A DNA stretch of 64,000 bases from Achatina immaculata (GCA_009760885.1 CM019719.1:32950584-33014583), one strand, 5' to 3'; shown: positions 42,537 through 53,692, counted from the stretch's first letter. The notes: generated by a model not told the origin, from the letters alone. Numbers and translations are program-made.

Positions 42537-42700
42537 ACCGATGCTGCGAAGATGTTGAGGCGTAGCATCGTGTCGTGTTGGATTGGACGTCGTGGCAGCT
42601 AGTTTTTCAGTCCCTGGGTGAAGCTGAAAAGCAGGGATATGCGTAATAGTTCTTTAGCAGACTCCACCACCCTGGGAATCTTACATAACGTAGTCGTGTC
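42537..42700 (+). repeat. Repeat X, diverged copy
   Basis: GATGCTGCGAAGATGTTGAGG, GGCAGCTAGTTTTTCAGTCC and AGTTCTTTAGCAGACTCCAC align with 5385-5510 and with the - strand of 63860-64000. Confidence 0.65.
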
Positions 42701-43361
42701 TTCACGGAAGGATCCACAGAAGGGACCACCAGAAATGGAGGGGCTGGCATCTTAATCAGATTTCCAGACAAAAAAAAAAACATAGCCGGCAAGCATAGCC
42801 AACAGGAAGATGCTCGTCAAAATACAGAGTAGAAACATCTGCTCCCAAACAGCCCTGAAAATATGCACAGAAACCCACCAGAGAAGATTGTATGCTTCAC
42901 TGACTGCAGAGGCCCTGCTAGAAGCAGTATAGACAAACAGAAACGACAGACAAACACAGGAAATTATATCACAACTAAGCAAGCTCCAAAACTCAACTAT
43001 AGTCCTACAATGGCTCCCTTCACGCTGTGGAATAAATAAATGAAAAAAAAAATCAGATGCCCTCTCCAAATCAGGGAGCAAAATGGAACAAATTAACCAC
43101 CCAGTAACTTATCAAGAGGCTAAAACCATCATCCACAACAAACTAAACACCAACTGGAAAATAAAAATGAAAACGAAATCAAAACAAGACCCCATTCATC
43201 AGCTACAGAGATGACGGCAAACCACAGTCTTTGGACTAAGAACGGGACACTGGCAGGCTTCTAAGCCACCTCTGTTGCCTCAAAATATCACACACACAAA
43301 TGAATATCCGTTTCTTCTTTGGGATCCATACGCCAGAACACATCCTGCAGACCTGTCCAAC

Positions 43362-43705
43362 CCACTCAAACGTCCGAGCACGGATCTGGCCTGAGGGAGA
43401 GGGAACTAAAAGAAAAGCCGTGGGTCTCACACTCAAACGTCCGAGCACGGATCTGGCCTGAGGGAGAGGGAACTAAAAGAAAAGCCGTGGGTCTCACACT
43501 CAAACGTCCGAGCATGGATCTGGCCCGAGGGAGAGGGAACTAAAAGAAAAGCCGTGGGTCTCACACTCAAACGTCCGAGCACGGATCTGGCCCGAGGGAG
43601 AGGGAACTAAAAGAAAAGCCGTGGGTCTCACACTCAAACGTCCGAGCATGGATCTGGCCCGAGGGAGAGGGAACTAAAAGAAAAGCCGTGGGTCTCACAC
43701 CCAAG
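43362..43705. repeat. 67-bp tandem array, about 5 units, inside a LINE end
   Basis: The unit is AACGTCCGAGCACGGATCTG, GCCTGAGGGAGAGGGAACTA, AAAGAAAAGCCGTGGGTCTC, ACACTCA. Units differ only at CACGG/CATGG and CCTGAG/CCCGAG. A 67-bp period breaks frame, so it arose in a copy that was already non-coding. Confidence 0.92.
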
Positions 43706-43759
43706 CCTGGAGGGCGACAGGGCTGTAGATTTAGCATGACCAACCGTCCTGGAACGCTG

Positions 43760-43880
43760 AAGACCACCGTGGGGACTATGGCCCCATTAGCCAGACTAGG
43801 GCTGAGGTACCAACGGAGAGGTGGTTCAGAGCCTTGGTCAGCTATGGTTCACCAACCCTGACGCCAGCATTTCAACCATG
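43760..43880 (+). repeat. Repeat X, partial copy
   Basis: GTGGGGACTATGGCCCCATT, AGCCAGACTAGGGCTGAGGT and CTTGGTCAGCTATGGTTCAC match the X consensus. Confidence 0.65.
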
Positions 43881-43940
43881 ACTGCCAGAACGGACAGCGC
43901 CTTAGACCCTACGGTGAAGAAGAAAGCGTTTATAATGCAG

Positions 43941-44575
43941 AACAAATACTTGCATGGGGTTAGAGAAGGCAAGGGTTGCTAACACGAGCTATCCATACCT
44001 TTTGGGAACAAAATGATTAGGTTTGGAACCTGGGAGTGGGGTTGGTGGGGGGGGGGGAGTCATAAGATTCGATCTCTGAACAATTTTAAACAAAATTATT
44101 AAATTACAATTTTCTATCAAATGTTCTCTGTCTAGTTATCCATGTGTGAAGTAAAATGAAGCTATTATCATAGTTTGAAGTCATACATGTACATAATAAG
44201 AGTGATGATGGTGATGATTGATTTCGACAATGTGGCAGAGGGGTTATGAGGACATATTGAGCAATCCCGGGGGGAGGGGGGGGGGGCAACCGTAATCTTA
44301 AAAATGTTTCAAGAACTCCAGGGTTAAACCTTATAATTTTATCAGTGAATATTTGTTTATGTCTTTGGGAAAGTGGCATTACCTGATTGCTAGTCTAGTT
44401 TCTGGTGCAGATGAAAAGACTTGAAAAAAAAAACAGTAAGCGGTATAAAGCATAGAAAAGTAAGCCCAGTGAGAAGAGAGTCTTCCGGTACGTCGGTTGG
44501 GGACTCGAACCCCCCCCCCCTTTTTTTTTTAAGGGAAATGTTTCGTGGAGTGGAGGGTTGTGGGCTGGTAGATAA
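43941..44575. other. No recognised feature
   Basis: Three G-runs (44049, 44270, 44286), a C/T run near 44511-44530, and otherwise unremarkable sequence. Confidence 0.4.
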
Positions 44576-44577
44576 GA

Positions 44578-45137
44578 ATCAGTCAGTCAGTGATTTGCAT
44601 GTCCCTTGCAGAACTTTGCCTCCCTAACAGCACACCTGTAGGCCTCTCGGTTGTAAGCATGATGCCCTGCTACTGATGCTTCCATTTGCAGATTATCAAC
44701 GATGTCTTGCAGCCATCTTCGCCTTGGTCTTCCTCTCTTTCTTTTTTCCCCATTATGTACCCTTCCAAGACGGTTTTCTCTAGATTATCATGACGTTTAA
44801 TGTGTCCAAAATATTTAAGTTTTCTCTGTTCAGTCCTCGTTACTAGCCAGCCTTCTTCAATATTAAGCTCTTGCAGTATGGATATATTTGTTCTTTTTTG
44901 TGTCCATGGTATTTGAGGAACTCTTCTGTATCATTTACATTCAGAAACATTTATGTGTTTCTCAGCTGTTCTGTTAAGTGTCCAGGTCTCACAGGCATAT
45001 GTTGCGATGGGAAAGATGCATGCCCTTAAAAATCGTACTTTTATAGTTTTGTCTGTTCCTCTCCACAGCTTCTTTAGTTGTTTTACTTTTTGAAGAGCGA
45101 TAGATGTCCTCTTTTTAATTTCCCTCATTGTATCTCC
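44578..45137 (-). mobile_element. LINE A, 5'-truncated copy
   Basis: On the - strand: MREIKKRTSIALQKVKQLKK, LWRGTDKTIKVRFLRACIFP, IATYACETWTLNRTAEKHI, broken after FECK. The 3' border GGACATGCAAATCACTGACT is on the left, as in other copies. Confidence 0.82.
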
Positions 45138-45354
45138 GTCAGTGGATAGGAATAGAATGGATTAATTAATGGAGGAGTGGGGTGGGGCGTGGTGGGAAGC
45201 AGTTTTGACCCATCCTATGAAATTCGTATTTAAAGCCCTGAAGAAGAACGACTTTCTTTATGGACTTTTATTGCAGTTGTGTAAGACAGAGTTATCTCCC
45301 TTCCGTCGGACAAAGACGCACTTTTACCGAACAAATATCCCCCGCCAGAACAAA

Positions 45355-45453
45355 ATGCTTTCCTCTATTTTGATTTTATCTATGATTGTTTCCCATTGGT
45401 CATTCGGTGCTTTGTGCGAAAGAAATGAGACTGGGTACGCTTTCAGTGTCTAG
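45355..45453 (+). CDS. Possible first coding exon of a secreted protein (weak)
   Basis: From the second in-frame Met the frame reads MLSSILILSMIVSHWSFGAL then CERNETGYAFSV and stop. The first 20 residues look like a signal peptide with cleavage near GALC. A GT donor after ACTGG (45433) could continue it. No downstream exon or homology is recognised, so a chance ORF remains quite possible. Confidence 0.2.
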   Translation: MLSSILILSMIVSHWSFGALCERNETGYAFSV

Positions 45454-45552
45454 AGAAGTGAAAGATGTGATTAATGGAAGCTGTATTGAGCATGGAAGAC
45501 AGTGTTCGTAGCCCAGCGTAAGTAAACAGCGTGGAGAATATTCATGACTGAC

Positions 45553-45554
<2 letters not shown>

Positions 45555-45592
<38 letters not shown>
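45555..45592. repeat. (TG)n microsatellite
   Basis: About 18 TG units. Confidence 0.95.
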
Positions 45593-45594
<2 letters not shown>

Positions 45595-45909
45595 TTCTTT
45601 CCGTTTGGAACAGTTTTCTTGCATCGACGGTTGAAACAGCAACAGTATTGTCCAGGCAGTTGTAATAGTATATGGGTTGCCGTGTGTGTCATGGCTGTTC
45701 AAGTCTTACTGTAACACAGTTCTAAGCAAGTGACGACGTGAATGTAGGTCATCTGGTCATGTGACTTGAGTTGTTATTGAACTTGGTTACAGGGGAGTTT
45801 TTGGCGGGGGATTTAGAGACAGATCAGACAATTGAAAGCTGGGGACGAACATATGGAAGCATGCAAGGTCTACATGAACGCTGAGAAAGTGATTAAACAT
45901 TGAGATCTT

Positions 45910-46115
45910 TTTTTTTTTTTTAACGACGAAAACAACAGACCGTGACCCAGTGGTACTGCAAACCGGGTCCACCTGTAACGAGATATGGACTGTACCCCCA
46001 GTATTCAATGTGCATGGCAGGCCTCAAGCATCACGTTTGTTCCAAAATAACAAAGTGTACATTCTACAGAGCGCAGAACTACACTTTGATCTTAGCCAAA
46101 AGGCCGAGAAGAGAT
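45910..46115 (-). pseudogene. Retroposed U2-snRNA-like sequence with poly(A) and 8-bp target duplication
   Basis: On the - strand it starts ATCTCTTCTCGGCCTTTTGG then CTAAGATCAAAGTGTAG, nearly the first 40 bases of U2 snRNA (stem I and the branch-site pairing region; GTAGTA is here GTAGTT). An ATTTTGG element stands where the Sm site belongs. Near the 3' end GACCCGGTTTGCAGTACCAC with GGGTC keeps the U2 stem IV loop TTGCAGTACC and a paired stem. The middle is strongly diverged. About 20 bases on is a poly(A) tract (poly(T) on +). GAGATCTT flanks the unit at 45902-45909 and 46111-46118, pointing to LINE-mediated retroposition. It could be a pseudogene or a member of a U2-derived SINE family; a working U2 gene is unlikely. 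Confidence 0.72.
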
Positions 46116-46118
46116 CTT

Positions 46119-46454
46119 GTAGTTAGACTTATGCTTGGACCTGTTCCTCAATGTGGAGGTCGTTCATGAGGTCGCGGTCGAGATCAGCGTGAAGTGTTTT
46201 GTTTGGATGTTGTTGTATATTGTAGCTGCCACTGCTTACAACATGAGTCATCACACATACATTCACCTGCTACTAGACCACGCCGTCCACGTACGAGGGT
46301 GTAGACATGTACGCGGTGACGACGTTGTTAGCGTCTAGTGGCGTGATTTCTTCATTACATTGAGATGTAATTAGTCCAGATGCTTTCCCTTTTATACATT
46401 GGTCGTGAACGCCTTCCTTCCCTGCCGTAATAAAGTTCTTAAACCAACCATGAG
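46119..46454. other. No recognised feature
   Basis: Unique-looking sequence. The short ORFs have no supporting signals. Confidence 0.4.
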
Positions 46455-46640
46455 GTGACTGCTCTAGAGGTGACGGTACAGTTGTCAGGACCAGCAGACC
46501 ATAGCTGGCCAAGACCCTCTCTCACATTCTCTTTTAGCGCTTCCAAATGAAGGCTCAGAATGATTAAATGGTTAACGAGACATGGATCGATATGTTCCCT
46601 GTGGCAGTGGAATCTGTCGGGAAGCTTTGAACCTTTTTTT
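46455..46640 (-). repeat. Repeat X, strongly diverged copy
   Basis: ACCATAGCTGGCCAAGACCC and GGATCGATATGTTCCCTGTGG with GAATCTGTCGGGAAGC follow the X order on the - strand. Confidence 0.45.
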
Positions 46641-47455
46641 TTTTTTGTTTTTTTTTTTTAAGCTTCACTGCGAGGTTGCAAGCCGGCATGATCCTATGTG
46701 ATTTTGCTAGCAAAGGGAAATAATTTTGTATTTTTTCCTTGCAGATTTAACGCCTCTTGTATATTTTGATTGTTTAAAGTAGCCGCCCTTAAGATAGAAC
46801 TTTGCTGCACCTTTCGCACGATCCTTGAATTTTGTGTCGATGGTCTGAGGAAGTGGGGATTGTAAGTTAGTAACTAGGGTTGAAAGTTGTGTAGTTGTGA
46901 TTCTCTCTAGAAATGTAGGTTGTGAGAGAGTTTAAATGGAAGTTCTCGTGGCTGTGACTAGAGTTACCTTAGTAACCTCTCCAGAACTATGTTCGTTATT
47001 GTTAGACGTCGATTGTGATATGTGATTTCATGCATCATATGTTTTCTTCATCAAGTCGTATCCATCCATTTTCATCAATGGTGGGGTATTAAAGTTTTAT
47101 TCTACAGTTGGAAATTTGACCAATGGGTTCGTTGAACTGTAGCTGTAGTTGTATGAGTGGTTAATGGACCCGGGTGTTATTCTTCATTAACAGAGCACGG
47201 ATATCGTAGCATACTGTGGGATCGGCTTACGAAACTGTTTCAATCCGGACGCGCAGAATTAACCAAATATCAACTCTACAATATGTTTTATAACACATAT
47301 CAAATTCTACAGCCCACTCCCCATTCGATCCAATGCTTTGTTCTCCGCATCTTCACCGCATCGCCTGTGAAGGTCACCCTGCTCGCAGTTTCAGGGCGAC
47401 GGAACAGGAACTAGACATGAGACGTGAGTTTTCAAGACCAAAGTTTTGTTTACAA
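46641..47455. other. No recognised feature
   Basis: Contains an 85-codon ORF (47157-47414) with no motif, acceptor or family resemblance that I can see. Poly(T) runs lie at 46634-46661. Confidence 0.4.
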
Positions 47456-47461
47456 GAGAAT

Positions 47462-49076
47462 GTTACACGTGTTCTAGTAACTTAACTAACGTGTTCTAGT
47501 AACTTAGCTAACTTCTTCTAGTAAATTAGCTAACTTGCTGTAGTAACTTAGCTAACTTGTTCTCGTAACGTAGCTAACTTGCTCTAATAATTTAGCTAAC
47601 TTGTTCTAGTAAATTAGCTAACTTGTTCTAGTAACTTAGCTAGCTTGTTCTCGTAACTTAAGCTAACTTGTTCTAGTAACTTAGCTAACTTTCATTCATT
47701 CATTCATTTGCATGTCCCTTGCGGAACTTTGCCTCCCAAACAGCACTCCTGTAGGCCTCTCGGTTGTGAGCAAGATGGCCTGCTGCTGCTGCGTCCATTT
47801 GCAGATCGTCAACGATTTCTTGCAGCCATCTTCGTTTTGGTCTTCCTCTTTATTGCCCATAAAACTTCTTCTTTTTTTCCCATTGTGTATCCTTCCAATA
47901 CGGTCTTCTCTTAATTATGACCCTACCATCTTTCTAGAATTTCCTCTGTCTCTGTCAAGGTATTCCCCATCTCATCACAAATTACATTTAGCTTAGGTCT
48001 GACATTTCTCGTCAATGTCTTCATTTCTTTAAACATTTCACTATCTCTTCCACACTTCTGATGTTCTTCTATTCTTTCACAACAATCTTGTATGTATTGT
48101 TTTTTGTCTTTTCTTATGTTTCTTCGTACTTCTTTTGTTAAAGTTTTATATTTCTTTTTGTTGTTGTTTGTCACTTTCCATTGCATCTTCATTTCTCTAC
48201 GTTGTTTTATCAGTTCTAATGTACCTGTTGTAATCCATCCATTCTTTTGTGTTTTCTTTACTGGAACCATGTCTTTAGATGTTATTAAGATGTCTTTGGC
48301 CTGCGTAGCCAATTCATCTGGTGTCATCTCCTCCTGTACAGCCATCAGGATTTCGAAACGGTTCTTCACTTCTATACCGTATTGTTCTGGTATATTTGTA
48401 AGATCAAAGCGGAGTGGTCTTGATCCCGTAACTGTCTTTTTTATCTTTATCTTCATGTCTGCTATTAATAACTCATGGTCCGTGTCACAATCAGCACCTG
48501 GTAAAGTTTTTGCTGATGTTATACTCGATCTCCACCTTCTTTGCACTAAAGTGTAATCTATTTGATTCTTGGTTTTCCCATCAGGTGATGTCCATGTGTA
48601 AAGTCTTCTTGGATGTTGTTTAAAAAGTGTGTTAGCGATCATTAGCTCATTTTCCATGCAAAACGCCAACTAACTTATTCTAGTAACTTAGCTAACTTGT
48701 TCTAGTAACTTAGCTAACTTGTTCTAGCAACTTAGCTAACTTATTCTAGTAACTTAGCTAACTTGTTCTAGTAACTTAGCTAACGTGTTCTAGCAACTTA
48801 GCTAACGTGTTCTAGTAACTTAGCTAACGTGTTCTAGTAACTTAGCTAACTTGTTCTAGTAACTTAGCTAACTTGTTCTAGTAACTTAGCTAACTTGTTC
48901 TAGTAACTTAGCTAACTTGTTCTAGTAACTTAGCTAACTTGTTCTAGTAACTTAGCTAACTTGTTCTAGTAACTTAGCTAACTTGTTCTAGTAACTTAGC
49001 TAACTTGTTCTAGTAACTTAGCTAACTTGTTCTAGTAACTTAGCTAACTTGTTCTAGTAACTTAGCTAACTTGTTC
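47462..49076. repeat. 22-bp minisatellite split by a LINE
   Basis: The unit is GTTCTAGTAACTTAGCTAACTT. The left block (47462-47690, about 10 units) is more variable. The right block (48668-49076, about 18 units) is almost perfect in its second half. Between them lies LINE A copy 47691-48667. Confidence 0.93.
47691..48667 (-). mobile_element. LINE A, internally deleted copy in the 22-bp array
   Basis: 48667-47923 is open for 248 residues: ENELMIANTLFKQHPRRLYT, PDGKTKNQIDYTLVQRRWRS, DCDTDHELLIADMKIKIKKT, RRNIRKDKKQYIQDCCERIE, the end of the endonuclease and the linker to reverse transcriptase. At about 47920 it jumps to the 3' end of the element (GTATTGGAAGGATACACAAT, GACATGCAAATGAATGAATG). 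The whole reverse transcriptase is missing. Confidence 0.85.
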
Positions 49077-49249
49077 AACTAACTTGACATTGCAGGAACT
49101 TTTAAAATCATTAAATTTTAAAGAAATCAATAACGCCAAGAAACGAAGTAATTTTTACGCCCGAAATAATAATTCTCTAATGATAGGAAAATGTTATGTG
49201 GGTTTTATCTTATTTATGGACTACATTTTAAGGATTTTCTAATTTGTTC

Positions 49250-49570
49250 CATTTTGTGCGAAGAAGGCTGGTTTTCTTGTTGACTGAGCCAAAAGAGGAT
49301 AAGCCGTTGTCCGTTTTGGCAATCAGAAACCCATAGCTGACATACAAGCGTCAGGGTTAGAGAACCATAGCTGACCAAGACCCTATTCCACATCTTCGTT
49401 GGTAACCCTAATGACATTCCCAGTCTGGGCACCGGGGCATGGTCTGTGTGGTGGGGAGGGGAGGGGCGGGGAAATCTCCTTAAGAATGTTGCACAACCCA
49501 TGCTTTTTAGCTGCAGTCACGGACAGAAACCGCTCCAAAGCCGACACGATGATGTACCTCAATATTTTCA
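49250..49570 (-). repeat. Repeat X copy
   Basis: The reverse complement has ACATCATCGTGTCGGCTTTG, AAAAGCATGGGTTGTGCAAC, GGTCTTGGTCAGCTATGGTT, CTCTAACCCTGACGCTTG and GACAACGGCTTATCC, in the order of 63735-64000. Confidence 0.7.
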
Positions 49571-49602
49571 TTGAAGGAACACCAGCTCGCAGTTCTAAGG
49601 AG

Positions 49603-49762
49603 GCTGAAGAGGAAGAAGAAGAAGAACAGGAGGAGGAGGAGAAGAAGAAGGAGGAGGAGAAGAAGAAGAAGAGGAGAAGAGATGAAGAAGAAGGAGGAGG
49701 AAGAGAAGGAGAAGAAGAAGAAGATGAAGATGAAGAAGAAGAAAGAAAAGAAAGTGAGTCTA
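49603..49762. repeat. Polypurine (GAA/GAG)n tract
   Basis: About 160 bases of nearly pure A/G on the + strand. It keeps three frames open as Glu/Lys/Arg-rich peptides; these are composition artefacts. Confidence 0.95.
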
Positions 49763-49769
49763 AATAGAT

Positions 49770-50235
49770 TAATTTCTGGTTTAAATTTTCCTCTCTTTTT
49801 TGTGAACCAAACCCTAAATATGTCGTCCAAGAACAAAGGACAGGCTAGTCGTCAAGCCAAACAGGCAAAAAAGCACTGAAAGTGTCATACGCTTTAAATA
49901 ACTCAGTACAAGTTGAAGTTAATATTTATATATATATACAATATATATATATATACACATACATACATATATAAAATCATCATTAAATAGCCAGGTTGAC
50001 CTGGAAACATTCACTTAATTAAACAACTTGTCATGTTGTTGATGTTGTTGTTGTTGTTAAATTTAGGCTGATTTATCACACTACTGAGGCCGATTCTGTT
50101 AACCATCGGTTCCCACACACCAGGCATGCAAAGGGTCATTTGAAGGTCAGCGTAGCGTTGTCTACATTAAGTAAATTACGGGAACTGAACATGTGTCACG
50201 TCTTAACTCTTCCACTCGAAAACAACACTGCCAGC
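49770..50235. other. No recognised gene; (TA)n and (TTG)n runs
   Basis: (TA)n near 49925-49960 and (GTT)n near 50036-50060. Otherwise nothing. Confidence 0.4.
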
Positions 50236-50239
50236 GGTG

Positions 50240-50246
50240 GCATATA

Positions 50247-50284
<38 letters not shown>

Positions 50285-50312
50285 TATATATAGATATGTA
50301 TGTATGTATATA
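50240..50312. repeat. (TA)n microsatellite
   Basis: Imperfect TATATA with TATG interruptions. Confidence 0.92.
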
Positions 50313-50403
50313 TTCCTAGCGATATTTAAGCACAATCAAATTAAAATGACAAGTATCACATGTATAAAGGTAGAAATAAAGGTAACCCTGCCATACTTTA
50401 GAG

Positions 50404-50612
50404 ACACATAGGGAGGGATATGGTGTTAGTGCCCATATTTTTCCTTGACCCGCCGGCACACTTGAAGGTGGTGTGGTCAGCATCACGCCTGGCCACCTTT
50501 CCTTTCCCAGCTCTCGAAGAACTCCCCATTTCTACATCTGGCTGACTGGGGCTCCCGACCTTCGCCATGAGAGAATAGTGCACTAACCACTTCGCCACTC
50601 AGACCCCCGTCA
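50404..50612 (-). repeat. tRNA-derived SINE-2, copy 2
   Basis: The - strand reads GTCTGAGTGGCGAAGTGGTT, AGTGCACTATTCTCTCATGG, CGAAGGTCGGGAGCCCCAGT (a short form with the B box damaged), CACCTTCAAGTGTGCCGGCG and AACACCATATCCCTCCC. Confidence 0.8.
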
Positions 50613-50814
50613 CATTTATAGCCCAACAAATATTTTTTTTTTAAATTGTAGGGTAACCGCCGTCCATTTTCTTCATACTGAAACGTCTCACCAAAAGTAA
50701 TTCTCTCGGAGCATGAAATTAATTTCGGGGGTGAAAGAGTTAAGCACATAACAAATTGATTAAGCTGAGGGGTTAAATGCTCTCAATACTTCACACTGCT
50801 CTGTGATATAGAAG

Positions 50815-50938
50815 CAGTCAGTCAGTCATTTGCATGTCCCTTGCGGAGCTTTGCCTCCCTAACAGCTTTCCTGTATGGCTGTCGGTTGTAAGCAATATGC
50901 CTTGCTACTGATGCATCCATTTGCAGATTAACAACGAT
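50815..50938 (-). mobile_element. LINE A, last 120 bases
   Basis: AGTCATTTGCATGTCCCTTG, CTTTGCCTCCCTAACAG and GATGCATCCATTTGCAGAT on the + strand are the family A 3' end reversed. Confidence 0.8.
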
Positions 50939-51150
50939 GATGTAGAAGCTAGGACATTAAATAAGAAAATAGAAAGGAAAATCCAGACGCTTTGAAGTGT
51001 GGATATACAGAAGAATAGGACGAACTGCATGGACAGAGAAGAAGACAAAAGAGGTGCTAAATGAACTGAAAATGAAAAGAGAAACAAAAATTAGAACCCG
51101 ACAGCTGAAATATTTCGGTCATATCAAGGGTCATAATACAGTTATACCAT
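50939..51150 (+). mobile_element. LINE 3' fragment of another RTE-like family
   Basis: The frame, with breaks, reads KKIERKIQTL, VWIYRRIGRTAWTEKKTKEV, LNELKMKRETKIRTRQLKYF, GHIKGHN. FExWxxRRxxRxxWxxxxTxExVL is the usual C-terminal block of such LINEs. Confidence 0.6.
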
Positions 51151-52430
51151 ACTAGAAAGATGAAAGAGTATAGCAGTATTCGTGTAACAATGATAGTAAG
51201 GGCATTATTATAGGTTTTTCCTTTTCAATTTTCTCCTGTTGAGATCCTTCGAGAAGGTCACGTGGGCTGCAAAACCCGTGACAGGAAATTGTAGGGGCAA
51301 TGCTGAGTCTTGGTTTGAACGCGTAACTGTGTGGACGTGTTTTGTCGAGCTGTGTGATGTCTTCGTGGAACAGATGAACATTTTAGTTGTACGTATGAAT
51401 GGACTGGCCACATGGCAGGGATAACCAGCCGGCAGTCGAATTTAATGTTATTTTCATCAGCATTATCATCATTCCATCAATAAATGTTTCAAGTCACCGT
51501 TACCCAGGATTTACTTGAGTATCTGTACCAGTTGTCGTCAACGTGAGGTTTAAAAGAACCTGGATGAGAAGTATGTCTGGAACAGTGTGTAACTAATCCA
51601 GCAGGTGAGAGTGAGAGCTGGAATTATGTGTGTAACTAGTCCAGTAACCTCAACTCTCGAAGAGCAAGATGGAAGTCGACCCTGATATTCACGTGCGTAA
51701 CGTGAATCAGCACAACTGATGTCGACACGGCCCAGCTAACGAGTGTCATATACATAGCAAAGTCTGTGTCACCAAAAGATTACCCTGTTATTTCACAGAT
51801 GTCCACAGCACAAAATCAGAGAAATGAGACAGCACTGATATAAATTGATGGACATTAAAAAAAAACAGACTGGATTCAGTATGTGTGAAAATAAAGGATA
51901 GAGCAAGTTATAGAACGATTGCGGCCTTGGGGAGAGGGCATATGATGATGATGATGATGGCTAGGTGGCTGAGGAGCATAGAGGGAGAAAGTGGGGTGCG
52001 TGGAGCGAATTATCATTGCCTTCACGGGTCCGCTACGTGAAAAAAAAAAAAGGTTGAGAACCGCTTCTATGGGCAGATAACCGACAGTCTTTCTGGCCAT
52101 TGATAACATGGCTGGTAGCGGGAGTAGATTACAAGCCTTACTTTCTCGGAAAAAAAAAGGGGTTAGATCTGATATCCTTGCTACACCACACAGTTTCAGA
52201 GGGAGCGAACCGTTAGTTATGGGGCAAGATTTGGGAAGAGCATGTCAGACAAGGCTTTGCCTTACTTTCTTTCTCAGAGTCATCTCAGGGAGCAGAGAAC
52301 GTCACAACAGCCATGCGAACGAGGGATGAGTCGATAAGTTCACTGTCGTAGTGGAGCCATTGATGTTTGCAGTTTTCTGGGAAAGTAGAGCCTCATATTC
52401 GCGTCTATATCCCGACGATTCCCTGTTATT
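51151..52430. other. No recognised feature
   Basis: Unique-looking sequence with short A-runs and a (GAT)5 near 51941. The 60-77-codon ORFs on both strands are not supported. Confidence 0.4.
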
Positions 52431-52439
52431 TTAATCTGT

Positions 52440-52464
52440 TTCATCATCATCATCATCATCATCA
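52440..52464. repeat. (CAT)n microsatellite
   Basis: About eight CAT triplets. Confidence 0.9.
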
Positions 52465-52617
52465 CAAGTATAGTTTTAATCTTTTGGAACAAGCATGCTC
52501 ATGTTTGCATGCCCGTCATTGATGTCCTATAATTCTTATATGCTTATACCTAGATTTCATTTAGAAGACAGAAATGTAAGTACGCCGGAGAAGTTGAACT
52601 TTTCATCTGACAACTCA

Positions 52618-52805
52618 GAGAAAACATACACACGTGAGCATGTACACTTGAGAACACGTACACGTGAGAGAAAATGCATTTGAGAACACATACACTTGAG
52701 GGCACATACACTTGAGAACATATACATTTACACTTAAGAACGCATTCACATACACTCGAGAACACGTACACTTGAAAATACATACACTTAAGAACACATA
52801 CACAA
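52618..52805. repeat. Degenerate short tandem repeat, about 20 bp
   Basis: Variations on ACACTTGAGAACACATAC, roughly 9 units. Confidence 0.7.
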
Positions 52806-53089
52806 ATTAATACTGATGTGTCTGAAATGGATTGGATGAAAGAGCTATTAGACTACAAAAGCCATGAATTGTTACACAGTTATCGTTAAAAATGTATAAT
52901 TCGTTAAAATTCACGCATTGAAAAAAATTAAAACATTTGTCAGGCCAGCGGAAAAAATGAGGAATTATAATTCTCTAATGAGCAGTAAAGATGTGTGGGT
53001 TTAACTTGTTTATGAACTTCAGTTTAAGAAGTTTCTCATTTGTTCCATTTTCTATGAAGAAATAATATTTAAACTTTGTTGTGCTTCAT

Positions 53090-53692
53090 ATATGTATCAA
53101 TGAGGAAGAACTGGAAGAAGTGGAGAGTTTTTAATATCTTGGATTACTTCTAACTAATAATGGAGATACAATGAGGGAAATTAAAAGGAGGACATCTATC
53201 GCTCTTCAGAAAGTAAAACAACTAAAGAATCTGTTGAGAGAAACAGACAGAACTACAAAAATAAGATTTTTAAGGGTATACATCTTTCTCATCGCAACTT
53301 ATGCCTGTGAGACCTGGGCACTTAACAAAACAGCTGAGAAACACATAAATGCCTTTGAATGTAAATGCTGCGGAAGAGTTCTTCAAATACCATGGACACA
53401 AAAAAGAACTTAATATTGAAGAAGGCTGGCTAGTAAAGAGGATTAAAGAGAGAAAACTTAAATATTTTGGACACATTAAACGTCATGATAATCTAGAGAA
53501 AACTCTTGGAAGATACATAATGGGAAAAAGAAAGAGAGGAAGACCAAGGCGAAGATGGCTGCAAGACATCGTTGATGATCTGCAAATGGATGCATCAGCA
53601 GCACTACATCTTGCTCACAACCGAGAGGACTACAGGAGTGCTGTTTAGGAGGTAAAGTTCCGCAAGGGACATGCAAATGAATGAATGTGTTT
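53090..53692 (+). mobile_element. LINE A, 5'-truncated copy, best-preserved 3' end
   Basis: Frames: MREIKRRTSIALQKVKQLKN, RFLRVYIFLIATYACETWAL, NKTAEKHINAFECKCCGRVL, then (shifted) [40 protein letters not shown], and stop, followed by GGACATGCAAATGAATGAAT. It gives the clearest view of the family's C-terminus. Confidence 0.87.

Larger units (their letters stand above)
42770..43940 (+). mobile_element. I-like LINE 3' end with internal tandem repeat
   Basis: Broken + frames: INHPVTYQEAKTIIHNKL, IHQLQRXRQTTVFGLRTGHW, THPADLSNPLKRPSTDLA, then the tandem part, then SLEGDRAVDLA-like sequence and a GAAGAAGAAAG tail at 43915-43927. A piece of repeat X (43760-43880) lies near the end. The RNase H part is mostly lost. 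Confidence 0.55.

Noticed and set aside
45910..46115. Functional U2 snRNA gene
   Set aside because: The branch-site pairing word is altered (GTAGTT), the middle stems are lost, and poly(A) with a target duplication marks it as retroposed.
49399..49879. Glu/Lys-rich or Arg-rich protein
   Set aside because: Three overlapping frames are open through a pure GAA/GAG tract; this is composition only.
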